Origin: Sanghuangporus weigelae | Taxonomy: Eukaryota > Basidiomycota > Agaricomycetes > Hymenochaetales > Hymenochaetaceae | NCBI GenBank assembly: GCA_033182465.1 | Contig: CP137321.1 | Location: forward strand, 496,001 to 560,000 | Reading direction: 5' to 3' | Length of the DNA: 64,000 bases | In this document: piece after piece, positions 14,404 to 25,700 of the stretch | How the letters are laid out: the number at the start of each line of letters is the position of its first letter | Numbering within the stretch: the stretch's first letter is position 1 | Position numbers and translations under genes: made by a program | The notes under the pieces: model-generated | What the model saw: only the letters and a program-made list of their open reading frames with translations | Told to the model about the DNA's origin: nothing | Databases searched by the model: none

Positions 14404-16020
14404 ATGTCGCGTCAATTCACGGGTCTTGTCTATCCTCTCGGCCAGATTGAAGTCGCTGGAAGGAGATGTACCTGGATCCCCTGATTCCGATGACCTTGGA
14501 CTCAGTCCCCTGGCATCGGAATGTAATCTGTGAGTTATCTATGCTCTGGCAGCTATTTCTGCTTGACCTCATTTTCCGTCGTCTCAGCATCTCTCGAAAC
14601 GAACTACTCGCGGAAATAGACGAGTTACAGACGTTAGACAGTGCCAGACAAGCATTTCTCTCATTGAGCGATGGCCTGGCGGAAACCATCTCATCTCGTC
14701 GGAAGGCGATCATGCCAGCAGCTCTCAGAGCTGGCTTCGCAACGCTGCCTAATGAAACTCTCCTGCAAATCTTCGAGAAAATGTTGATGGATAGAGACAA
14801 GGGCGCATTTCGCTCAGCGCTCATCTTAACTCGCTTCGTATCCTCCGTCTGTAGGCGTTTTCGAGACGCGATCCTGAAACTTCCAGAAGTCTGGTCTTAT
14901 CTAGACCTTCGCGTACTAGGAGAGGAGTCTCTCCAGGAACATCTGGTTCGTAGCAAGAAGATGCCGTTGTACGTACAATTCAAGTACAAGGACAATATGG
15001 TGAGGGTGCTACAACAAGCCCTTGAGCACAAAGATCGTTGGACATATCTTGATGCTCATTTCACTTTGAAATTTTCGATGTCTGTCCGTCGCTGGTCTTT
15101 CCCTCCTTGAAGTCGTTCAGCATCTTTGTTAAACATGACCTTGGTGATGGTAGATGCGACGACCTTTTTCTCGTTGGAGGTTCCCTCGTGTAGACGCTCT
15201 GCTAGTGCGGGACGCTCTGCCGACGTCAAGATTCTTTGACTATAGTCGTCTGACCACCTTCATGTACACATCGCACCGTAGTGATTTGGGTATTGATGGG
15301 ACATTTCTTAGATCCCTGACGGAGTTCTTGGGATCAGCGACTTCTTTGCGGGCACTGAAACTCGACTTGTCCCAAATCAGGGTACTTGGTCCGGAGGACG
15401 AACTAAAAGTAGTACTTCCATTCGTCACCCATTTCTCTATCATGAATCTGGATTGGTCGAGGAGGTATCGATTCGGCGAAGCGGATTCCCCATTGCAAGT
15501 GGAAGACTTCTCATGCATACTTTACGCCTTCCACCTGCCCAATGTTCAGAAGATCTCGGTCTCGATGTGCGTGCCATTTTACGCCAGATTCAGCCTCCAC
15601 GACTGGATCTACGCGTCGTTTTCTCCGACTGATAAGCTGCGTTCTTTAACCGCCTTTGAATTCATGTTACGATGGTGGGACACGGATGCTACCAAGGGGA
15701 ACGCTCCAGTCGATATCCCAATCGATGAGTTCTTCCGAAGCTTTCCCCGGTTGCGCGAACTGTCATTGGATGCGGAAGATTGTTCTTGCTCGTGTGTCAA
15801 CAGACATCGGGTGAGGCTGGACCGTCTTCGTACATTTCGAATTAGGAACTGGAACAGCAATGGAAGAGAACTATACAATCTGCTTTGCCAAATGGATGGT
15901 TTGGGAGCCAGTTTCCAGGAGATCCGAATCGAGTCGAACCGTGTTCTCAGAAAGAAGCTGCTGCGCGATCGTTTCCCGAAGGCAAACATCGAAGTGGCCA
16001 TGCCTTATCTAGCCGCATGA
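14404..16020 (+). pseudogene. F-box / leucine-rich-repeat protein, probably disrupted
   Basis: Resembles basidiomycete F-box proteins that recruit substrates to SCF ubiquitin ligases. An N-terminal coiled region (ISRNELLAEIDELQ) leads to an F-box (LPNETLLQIFEKML ... FVSSVCRRFRDAILKLPEVW). LRR-like text such as LTTFMYTSH and FPRLRELSLDAEDC continues to the stop at 16020. A good 58-nt intron (14530-14587, GTGAGT...CTCAG) puts the upstream exon in a frame without an ATG after 14318, so no start is visible. In the middle the frame shifts twice: LRR-like text near 15095-15180 (FPSLKSFSIF) is in a third frame between the two long ORFs. A 70-nt intron, 15084-15153 (GTCCGT...GGTAG), would reconnect the long frames but discard that LRR text. 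I favour a decaying gene; an intact gene with unusual splicing is the alternative. Confidence 0.6.
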
Positions 16021-16214
16021 CTCGTGCATTTGATCCCGCCACCTTGCTCTGAACGGCTTCCGTTTGAAGGCAGAGATGCCAAGCGATGATCATCAACACT
16101 GCTCCTTTCCTTTCCTTAACTTTTAACGTTTTATGGCATGTAAAACTAGTTGAAACCATACTCTCTAAAGAAAGGTATGACAAAACTCCATCGGCAGATC
16201 ACGAAATATAGTAT

Positions 16215-17751
16215 CTAAAAGTCCTTCCAGGCATCCCAGTCATCAGCCTTCTTGTTCGAACTGATTGATGCCGTGGGCGCTGAACTAGTAGAAGATGATC
16301 CTTCCATCGTCGCTGTTGCTTTGCCCTGAGTAACCGTCTGCTTCTCACTCGAAAAGTCTTCGAAGAAGTTATCCTCCTCATTATCGTATCTATTCCAGTC
16401 ATCTCCATCATGGGATGTAGCCAGAGCGCCGTATCCTTCGTGGCCCGGGCCAACAACTCTTTCTTTCACGTTATCGTATAATCCGCCAACCTTGTCTGCA
16501 ACATCAACACCAAGTTGCTGCTTACTCCATTGATTAGCAGTGGTACCCACAGCAGTGACGCGCTTTCCGGCCTCGTCCACATAGCCTTTTAGGTTTGCCT
16601 GGAAATTAGGATCTCGAACGCGTTCCAGGCCCGGCTGAATCACGTTTTCGGTCACAGTTCGAGTTGCCCCAACAATAGCGGACGAGAAGAACGACCAGCC
16701 TTTACTCAATGCAGCAGTTGGGTTCTCTTGGAGTTCGGCAATGCTAGGCACTGCAGCGCTGGAAAGGCCGTACGAAGGATGTTGCGAGCTAGCCGGAGGT
16801 GCGGGTGTACTTCCGAATCCCTGATAGCGGCCGCCCTGTGAAGGGGGGAGGTCTGCAGGTCGTGAAGCATTTAAGGAACCCAAACTAGAAAAATAGGTCT
16901 CATTCGCGGTCTTCTGCGCATCTGGAGATGGTGAACCTCCTATGGAACTGCTGAAGCTCGTGCTCCCTCCAGGAGGGGAGTTCGTAAATGAAGCTGGAGA
17001 TGCTGAATTCTGGCGCAAGGAGGAGCCTGTCGCGCTTCGTGCAGAAGCCCGAGACTTGCGAAGTCCCTGTGCAGAGGAAGGGCGAGCAGGAGAGGTTGAG
17101 CCGCTTTGGGGGGAAGAAAAGTCCGATGGAGGTAGAGAAGGCGACCAAGGCTTTCCACTTAGTTCACAATCGAGCTATGGACATTTTAGTATCTTTCTTT
17201 GTAGTCAAATGGAAAATTGCAATCACCTTTTTCTTGTATTGTGCCGCTGCCCAACACTGATATTTTTCCTGTATGCCCATCCCGTCCCTATATCCGCCAC
17301 TTTCTGAAGGACTATATGATTTCATGAATTCACGGAATGGAGCGTTTCCGCCGAGCTGATAATAGATCAGCTTATTGCTTTCGTATCTGTAGAAATTTGC
17401 CAATAAACATACTTTCATCCGTCGAATCTGTTCTTCTTGCCACGTATCCATTGACACAGAACGAACGAAGCTAGAGTACAGATTGTTCAATGGTCTTTCT
17501 CGAACAGATTAATTGACGAACCTTATGTGTACCCCAAGACCTCTATGGACACCAGCACACTGCAAGCATATGAACACCGCGAAACTACGCGTCTAAGTCA
17601 GACTCCCGGAGTCGACATCAAGCAAACATTCGACAGACCTCAAAGAGGCCCATTGAGGATTCGGATTTGAGCAGTCGATGCAGACCTTGTTTCCTAGGTC
17701 TTCCCGTTTGATGAGCTCTTGAAGCTCCTTCTTTGCCACTGCCTGATCCAT
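16215..17751 (-). CDS. GCS1: ADP-ribosylation factor GTPase-activating protein (ArfGAP1 / Gcs1 type)
   Basis: Stimulates GTP hydrolysis by Arf1 on Golgi membranes during COPI vesicle traffic. The protein starts MDQAVAKKELQELIKRE. The ArfGAP zinc finger is spread over small exons: CIDCSNPNPQWASLSF, then CLQCAGVHRGLGVHI, then SFVRSVSMDTW, matching CX2CX16CX2C with the catalytic arginine in GVHRGLG. LGGNAPFREFMKSY follows after a further intron. The C-terminal half has Gcs1-type blocks: ALSKGWSFFSSAIVGATRTV and NQWSKQQLGVDVADKVGGLY, likely membrane-sensing amphipathic helices. It ends in an acidic, aromatic tail finishing DDWDAWKDF, which fits coat binding. Four short introns lie in the first 600 bp. 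The start codon is 245 bp from that of MLH3 on the other strand. Confidence 0.94.
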
Positions 17752-17858
17752 CGCGGGTGAGGGATAAGCCTGGCCTTGTCAAGTTACGCTTCTAGGTTGA
17801 TCGTTGGGTGGAAGCATCGCGCTTCTTATGTCGGCCACGTGGGAATTTACGAGGACGC

Positions 17859-17864
17859 ACGCGT
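17859..17864. promoter_or_regulatory. MCB-like element ACGCGT in the GCS1/MLH3 promoter
   Basis: One ACGCGT palindrome lies 133 bp upstream of the MLH3 start, inside the 245-bp divergent promoter. In ascomycete yeasts this hexamer binds Mbp1-containing factors that drive G1/S expression of replication and repair genes. A role here is inferred, since a 6-mer can occur by chance. Confidence 0.35.
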
Positions 17865-17996
17865 CGATCCCTACGTAACCTGAACCCACTACATTCACAG
17901 CTCTCTCATATTTGCCACTCGTGAGGCTTGTTAAACTAGCCTCAGGAAAGATGTACATCTTGCCTCAGTCATCTTCCCGTCTTTCCACTCCCTAAG

Positions 17997-20900
17997 ATGA
18001 CAGCATCTGCAAGTCTAAAGCGTTTGGACAATGCGACGCGCTCCAAAATTCGGTCCACTCAAATCCTTACCTCCTTGCCACAGATCATCTCGGAACTTAT
18101 TCAGAACTCCTTGGATGCCGGAGCCAAGAATATTGAGATAGGCGTGCACTGCGGCGACTGGCTTTGCTGGGTGTTGGATGACGGATCGGGTATCAATAAG
18201 GATGGATTGTCCTTAATTGCTCAAGGTATTGAAGGAGGACGATACTGTGAGTTAACTCATCAATGGCATACTGAGAACCTATCTCTGAAAGAGTCCAATT
18301 ACAAAAGCTTCTTCAAAATCTCATACTCCTGCATCTCTCGATGAATTAAACACATTTGGCTTCCGCGGTGAAGGTGTGTAAGGGTCAAATATGTAGTACA
18401 GTATCTACTCAAAACTCGTGACAACAGCTCTTGCCTCAGCGGCAGATCTCTCATGTTTAGAAATCTCTTCAAGAACCTTCAAATCTAAAGAGAGCTGGTC
18501 AATTATATTGAAAGGAGGAGAAAAGCTTTATTATGGACCGTCATTACGGTGGCGCAGAGAAGGAGCTGGCACAACGGTCTCGATTCGGGATGCATTTTTC
18601 AATGTAAGACTTGGAGTTATTATTGACCATATTCATATTTCACGAAGTCAACTAGCTTCCTATTCGCCGGATGTCACATCCTAGTCCCGCACGAACATTT
18701 GATCTAGTCCGACGAGAACTTCAGACGTTCGCTCTTGTTTTCCCTCAAGTCAAGTTTAGCCTCAGAGACCTGTCAAAAGAAGAAAATGAAGGGGCTGATA
18801 GGAGTCGCATTATGACCATCCCAAGAGTTCGTACTAAAGTTATAGAATTGGCTATCTTATCTGAAGTTGCTTTCAGACTCCTTCGACTTTATTGACTTTC
18901 CGTCACTTGTACGGACGAACTCTCGTTGATGTAAATATGATCTCCTCGACGTAGCATGATCCGGCTTATGTTGACTCGCGAATCAAGCGTGTAGATATAA
19001 TAGATTGCGAATCGGATTCAATGAGAATCGACGGGTTCCTAAGCTTGATTGGATCCCCTTCAAAGGCGTGTATATCCTTGTTTCGTGTCTAAAACGAATC
19101 TAACTAGCTTTTATGCAGTCTTATCAGTTCCTTTGTGAGTTTGGAGGTAATAATATAATTGAAGATTTACGCAAAATTATCTAGATCTTAATCGTCATAT
19201 ACTGGATGCGTGCGAACTGCACCGCGTGATTGACAAATGCTTCTCGTCGAGTACGTTCGCCAAACATGTGAGTGAGGACAGCATGTCTGCCGAATACTGA
19301 CTAACTTTGACATGTGCAGGCGCTGGATGAGCTTGGTGAATCAAAAATTTCTCATTCAAGTTTGTGGTTTTATATATGTTTAGCTTTGTCTTTTTGTTTA
19401 ATGTGTGATTGCCCTAGATTTGCGTCGATCCCCAAAGAAGAGGGAGCTCCGCCCGGTCTATGTCCTTAATATTGCAGTGCCTCCGCGTGAAATTGATAAC
19501 TGCCTGGAACCTGCGAAAGCCGTTGTACATTTACAGGTTTGTGACTGCCAACGTTTACACACTGGCTATACTTTCTGACTCGTTTTCAGAATCAAGATGC
19601 CATAGTTTCATTTCTAGCAGACGTCATTCAATCGTTCTTGTCTCGCCAAGGTTTCAAAACTTCGACGCCAGATGTCGCGTCTCGCGATTATGAACATCCT
19701 TCTTGCAAACGGAGGAGAGTCATTGCGCATCATGATGATGGAGAAAATTTCGGCCAGAGGGACGAATCGCAAATTGATACGCCAGAATGTACTTCAGACT
19801 CTAAAGAGAGTGCAATGAACCTGTTCATAGAAGGAGTGAGTACTTCATAGACTTCGAGGATCTGGTTCTGACTTCAAATGCTAGCCCTCTGTGGGAAATG
19901 AGCATAGAGAATTTCGTTGGGTTGACCCAAATACCGGAAGGATGTATCTGATCGATCCTCGTACTGGCAATTCTTATCTTCCAGAACAACGTTGCCATGA
20001 TCTTGAGAATGGTGAGTCATGTCATGTCACAAGGCAACGTACAATAGTCGACGAAGGCTGGCTAGAAAATAGAAGACAGATGAGAGAATCGGCTCGAAAT
20101 GGAGATGGAAATAGGATCCCGGATTGGATTACACAAGCGCTGGAGGTATGATGCATACTGTTAGAGGCGGATATGATAACTGAAATTTTTGAGATATGTC
20201 ATAGGCGAATGACGTCTTCGCAAGTGGAGAACCTTCCGTTCCCTGCCTTCCCTCTTCCAAAGCTACAACGGAAGGAGTCGGCAATATCCGGCGAATGCCT
20301 TGGACGAAACAGATTAACCAGGCATTCTCTGTCCCAACTTCTTCCATGAACAATCTCGTTACGATTCCTGATTATTCATTCACCAAAGAAAGCCTTTCCG
20401 TGGTTCAAGTCCTGGGTCAGATTGATTGCAAATTTATCGCATGCCTCCTGGATACGCCAAGTGCTACCAATACGTCCGAAGATTGGGAAGAAAAGGGTCA
20501 ACTTCGGACGCTCGTATTGGTCGATCAGCACGCAGCAGATGAGCGTGTACGTGTTGAACGATTACTCAAATCCCTCTGCCTGGGATACTTGGACCGTGAC
20601 GGAGTCGGCGTCGAAAGGCGCATGCTGGATCCGCCTGTACCTGTACTTCTCACTACATTTGAACGCAACCGATTGATGAGGTCGACGACAATCAAAAAAA
20701 CATTTCGGGATTGGGGTTTCAGCATAGTGGAGGACGAGATCGACCATGAAAGCGAAAAACACACCATGAACGATCCTGACGAAGGATACGGAATGATTCA
20801 TTTCAGTAGCGTCCCAGAAGTAGCCGCTGACAAGGTAAGCTTCATGGTACAAGATACGCTTGCATTGCTGATTGTTCTGTCCGTAGCTTCTTTCTGGATC

Positions 20901-21357
20901 GAGTAGTGATCTCTGTGAACTCGTCAAGGGGTACTTGGCCCGATTTGAATCTGGAAATATCAATAACTGCAGCATGCATACCCAGCAGCTGAGCTCTGCT
21001 GTGGGTGACGTAGACGCGTTCACATGGCTGAAGGCGCTTCGAAATTGTCCGCGAGAACTTGTAGAACTAATAAACTCCCGGGCTTGTCGGGGAGCCATTA
21101 TGTTTAATGATCGATTGTCAATGGAGCAGTGCAAGCGCCTTTTACGACAACTCTCGATGACTGCCTTTCCATTCCAGTGCGCTCATGGAAGGTGTGTGCT
21201 CTTCAAAAATGAACCTTCCTACGCAGAGCTGACAACTTTTCCAAAGACCGACTGTCGTTCCGCTTACGACAGTAGGACCACGTCTAAGCGCAGAAAGCGC
21301 ACGGTTTGGGAAGATCAATTGGGGCTCGCTCGTGTGAGCTCCTCGCGCTATCACTGA
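17997..21357 (+). CDS. MLH3: DNA mismatch repair protein MLH3 (MutL homologue)
   Basis: Partner of MLH1 in the MutL-gamma complex, active in mismatch repair and in resolving meiotic crossovers. The N-terminal GHKL ATPase shows ELIQNSLDAGAKNIEI, VLDDGSGI and FGFRGEALASAADL, joined across two introns, then a transducer domain with SYQFLYLNRHILDACELHR. A Ser/charged linker follows, containing FRWVDPNTGRMYLIDPRTG. The C-terminal endonuclease site is intact: DQHAADERVRVE, ACRGAIMFND and FQCAHGR. About ten short introns are needed. One (19066-19118) keeps frame only with a GC donor. The stop at 21357 follows VSSSRYH. The family assignment is firm because of the MLH3-type ACR and CxHGR motifs; exon limits in the linker are less certain. 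Confidence 0.92.
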
Positions 21358-21495
21358 AAGTAACCTGTGGATCCATATGCAATATAAAGTTTACCTGTTG
21401 TAGATACGAGATCCACCTTGAGTAGATTGATCGACGATCAGATGTAGTGGTGTCGTGTGACGCATTTGCGACCAAAGCAAGAACCGAGGTGACTC

Positions 21496-21503
21496 TGACG
21501 TCA
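21496..21503. promoter_or_regulatory. CRE-like palindrome TGACGTCA upstream of RTC3
   Basis: A perfect 8-bp ATF/CREB site lies 128 bp before the RTC3 start and 23 bp before its TATA box. In fungi such sites bind bZIP regulators in stress and cAMP responses. The sequence is certain; its use here is inferred. Confidence 0.5.
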
Positions 21504-21525
21504 CATGGACAAGTACTGGAGCGAG

Positions 21526-21533
21526 TATATAAA
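21526..21533 (+). promoter_or_regulatory. TATA box of RTC3
   Basis: TATATAAA, 98 bp upstream of the RTC3 start codon. This is one of few clear TATA boxes in the window and fits an inducible gene. Confidence 0.65.
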
Positions 21534-21630
21534 GGCATACATCGCGTCTCTTAATCTTCATCATCGCATTCCATCGCATTCTCTCATCGAATAACATTCA
21601 ACCCTCTCAATCACTTCGACGCAAAGCACA

Positions 21631-22244
21631 ATGGTTAAAGCACTTACAAAGGTCGTGTATAAGCCTAATACCCAATCGACCGAAGAATTCGTCATGATCG
21701 TCAATGGGCCTGAGGTGAGCGATACCGATCTACTTCGTTCAATATCAGTATTCTTAATCGATGGATGGGATATGTAGTACAAGAAGTGGAAAGAAGGAGG
21801 TGAGCACTAGATGAACATCTGGGGTGTCGAGTCCGTTCTAATCATTAATTGCAGACACGTAAGCCATTGCGCCAAGATACATCTTGAATGATGAAGATTG
21901 ATGTATATTCTATAGCACAATCCCATTAACAGAAGTCGTCGACTGTGAGTTGATATACTTTCCTGACATATTCTGTACACTCATACTATAGCACATGCCT
22001 AGCTTTCAAGGTCTTCCATTCGTCGACGGGTCACACAGGTCATCTCGGCGAAGCGTCGAAACAACAACTAGAGAATGCGTTCGGCACGTCGAAAGACATT
22101 GACGTCGCAACAAAGCTTTTGAAGGAAGGTAGCGCGCAGGCTGGAGAGAGTTTCGGTGATGATCGTATTGTAAGAAACTTGGCCGCCGGAGATATTCGTT
22201 TGGACAACCGTGGATCGGGAGCGCGGACAACCGGATCGATTTGA
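21631..22244 (+). CDS. RTC3: SBDS N-terminal-domain protein, RTC3 type
   Basis: Small single-domain relative of the SBDS/SDO1 N-terminus. Yeast Rtc3 is linked to RNA metabolism and stress. Five exons give 98 residues: 21631-21714, 21778-21799, 21855-21858, 21916-21944 and 22003-22244. The read-through is VVYKPNTQSTEEFVMIVNG, EYKKWKEGDTTIPLTEVVD, SFKVFHSSTGHTGHLGEAS, KQQLENAFGTS, all typical of the family. The third exon is only four bases (ACAC). Without it the frame meets a stop at once, and with it the conserved GDTTIPL is restored. All four introns are 55-63 nt with GT/AG ends. The last acceptor must be the second AG, since the first (after CATACTATAG) leads to an in-frame TAG. Confidence 0.9.
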
Positions 22245-22374
22245 TGCGACTCGAGCTATTCGAAGACTCGCAGTCTTGCCAGAGTAGTTTGATGGACCAC
22301 CAAACATAGTGAATCGCATAGCCAACGAAATCACAGCCATCAGTGAAATAAATGCAATAAAGATGTATTTCTAA

Positions 22375-22540
22375 ACGCGTAGTACATAGCACAATAGCAA
22401 TGCTGTCTCTGCTCCGACCCATCTTTCCTGCTACGCTTGAACTGAAGTTGTGAAGGCGTGGGATAATTGTTGAGCAACTCGTAACGGAGCGGGCTCGGAA
22501 GCAAACCGGCACGCGTCCGGACGGACGACCGGACACGCGT
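22375..22540. promoter_or_regulatory. three MCB-like ACGCGT boxes upstream of the formin
   Basis: ACGCGT occurs at 22375-22380, 22511-22516 and 22535-22540. The last two sit in an imperfect inverted repeat with GTCCGG/CCGGAC. The formin start is at 22739. In yeasts this element gives G1/S transcription; a cell-cycle role here is inferred. Confidence 0.4.
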
Positions 22541-22738
22541 CTGGCCCCTAACTCTCATCGTGCCGTCAGCGTCACTCTGCAGAAATGCTGCATCTCTAGC
22601 TGGTTCTGGACTTACTTAATTCCTTATATATGCTTTAGAAACTCTGATATACCCCATCTATTTCTTGTATATTCTTCTCTGGGAACTCGTCTGCATAGCA
22701 GTTCAGGACAGGAAACTGTACTGTAATTGCTAACAACG

Positions 22739-25700
22739 ATGGCTACGGAGAACCCACTCATCGTTCCAGTCATCTCGCCATCCGGAACTGTCTATTTTGC
22801 CTCTATATCTCAAGATGCGGCTGCTCAAGATGTGATTGACTCGTTGATTCAATCACAAGATGTAAAGAAGGAGATTTTAGGAGATTTACCAGACGAGGGA
22901 TGGTATTTGCAGACGGTGAGGAAAGAGGAAGCCGGGAGGGTCTGGGAGGAGGACGAACTTGAAGGGTTAGGTTCTGGTGAGTTGCACTTCAGCCATTGTC
23001 CCGTTCAACTTTGTTCTAATCACCGGAATTCGCAGGCATACTTCCTTCAGACGCTCCCATGGCCCCGATCCTCGCATCGAACTCGAAGCCCTCAGCACCG
23101 GAACGACACTTCTCAGCGTTTCCATTGACATCTCACCTTCATTCTCCGGTGATTCGTCTAGTCTCACGCCATCCGCAGTTAAGAATCAAGCTCTCCTTCC
23201 TCCGCGTCCCGGAGATTCATGATGGCTTTGAATGGAGTGTTTATTTGTCCCGGTGTATGACGGTTCAAGATGTCGTTAAGGCGGTTTGCGAGAGCCTGGG
23301 ACTGTTGAAGGCTTTACCTGTGCCCGGTGGTGGAACTATTGAATATGCTATTGAGATATTCTCTCCGGGATTGGATGATGCTGGTGAGTTATTTCTTGAG
23401 TTCAAGCTTCTTTATTCAAATCTGACAGCTCTGTTGAAGATGCAACACGCCTCAGCTCAGACACAGAGCTTCCCACTATACTCGAAGAATCGAAGCAATA
23501 CCGATTCTGCGTGCCCGATGAATGGTACCGCCGACCGAACTCTCGCGTTCCATCAATCTCTCCGTCCGAAGCGACCTTGCGCCGTCTATCGGACATGGAA
23601 GCAGAAGAGTCAGAGGGAGAAGGTACGGTGAAACAGAAGCCAACGGCTCCTTCTAGTCCGACATTGTCTACGGTAAAGCCACGCTCGGACTCACCTGATA
23701 GTGCTGGCACGTTCTCGTCAAAGCGTTTCTCTAGCCTTTTCGATGGGTGGTTGGGTCCTACTTCTGTTCCTTCTCCTTCTCAGGAAGAGGCGGAAGAAAA
23801 TAGGCGACCGATCGTTAGCGAACCTCTTGCAGTGGAGAAACGTATGTCTTCCGTGTCGGATAGTGAAAGCGAATTTTCTTGCGATGAAGAAGACTTCGAA
23901 CGAATGATTGTGGGTCACTGCAATTCCTAAACCTCTCTATACTTTGCTTATGTTATTGCAGGATGACCTTGGTCTGAAGGGCGAGAAGCGAGAAGCAATG
24001 CGGAATATGCCAGTGGATCGCAAACGCTATCTCCTCCGACAGAATCGACAGCTACGGTCGATGGCAGGAGGAAAAGCTGCCCCTCAAACTTCTCTTCAGT
24101 CAGCAACAGTCGGCCCAGCTCGAGCGGCCCCTATTGTCCCCTCAATCGTACCCAATCTGACTGGAGATGGCATCATGAAGCGTTTCTCAATAAGTAGCTG
24201 GGGTGGTAGTCCCTCGGCAGGTGAGCCTTCGTCAGGAACACCTTCGTCTCCACGAGCAAATGACCCTCTCAGTTCAAACGAGAAGGCAGTCGCGAAAGTT
24301 GCAGGTTCGAATGAAATTGGCCCGCTGCAGCCTCAGACAACCGGCAGCTTGTGGGGGAATTGGTGGACTTCATCAGGGACGGACACGTGGATGACGTCTT
24401 TGTCAAAATCGAGAACACCAGTGGCGAGGGACACTTCATCTACAGCATACTACGCCGAGGGACTTCGTTCGCGGAAAGCAAGTGATATCAAGTTAGTGAA
24501 GCATCTCATTTCACTAAGGGTGCATTTGTCTACTGCAAAAGTGAGCTGGGTGGACCAGTTCCTTGGTGAGAGCAAGGGTATGGATGCTTTGGCTGGGATA
24601 TTGGCGAGTTTGGTTGGGAAGGGAGGAAAGAGGAGGAAATTATCTGATACAGAGGAAAGTGTGTTATATGAGGTAGTCAAGTGCCTGAGGGTGCTGCTGA
24701 ATACAGAGGTACGAACTTTATTCATCTTCTGTACTGGTGATAAATTTATTCGTAAACTAGCCCGGATTTAATCAAGTCTTAGCCTCTTCGACTTTAATAA
24801 CGCACGTAACCTACACTCTTCACACCGAGTCCCTCAAGCTCAAGACGCTTACCTGCGAGCTCCTAGCCGCGATTTGTATTCTATCTGTCACTCATGGACA
24901 TCGTCTCGTCCTTGCCGCGTTCTCCGACTATCGCATCGCACACGAGGAAGCTTTCCGGTTCGAGGAACTAATTGAATCATTGCGGATCTCGAGTGAAGAC
25001 GAGGATGGAGATGCTAACGCAGGTCTAGGAAGAATCAATGAAGAAGGAGCTTGGGAGGCACGGACGGCCGCGATGACAGTTGTCAATGCGATCACTACTT
25101 GCCCTGAGTCTCTGGAAGAGCGCATACAGCTCCGGGAAGAATTCAGTCGTCGCGGTCTTAATGAAATCATAGTAGTACGTCGCAGTCTGCACGCTCCCCT
25201 ACATTAAGAGACGGACTCATGATGATCTTACTACAGACTCTACGATACATAAGGCCACCTGATTCTATCATCACGCAAATAGACGTGTATACGGAGGAGA
25301 AATTCGAAGATGAAGAAGATCTACGAGAGCGCACTCGGTCGCTGTTCAAGGACTCGGAAGGCAGTTCAGAATTGGAAGTCACTTGCGCATTGCTGAATGA
25401 CCTGTCGTTGCGTCAAGAAATTCTTAGGCCTCCACTCATCGAAGCTCTTCGTCAATTCGGTGTATTGTTGAGTCGCGAGGTGACACTGTAAGATGACTTG
25501 CCTCTTTTGGTCCGGAGCCAGATTGATAAATGTTCCACTAGGAAGCTCAAGGCTGACTATCTTATGATCATAAATAAGCTTCTTGAGCAATGCAATGTGT
25601 ATGACGAATTGTACGTATTCATGCCTTTAGGAGTTCTGGTTCGGATTGCTCTGACGGCATCGCAGAGGGGTCGATTGGACTTTGATGCTCGGTCAATTTC

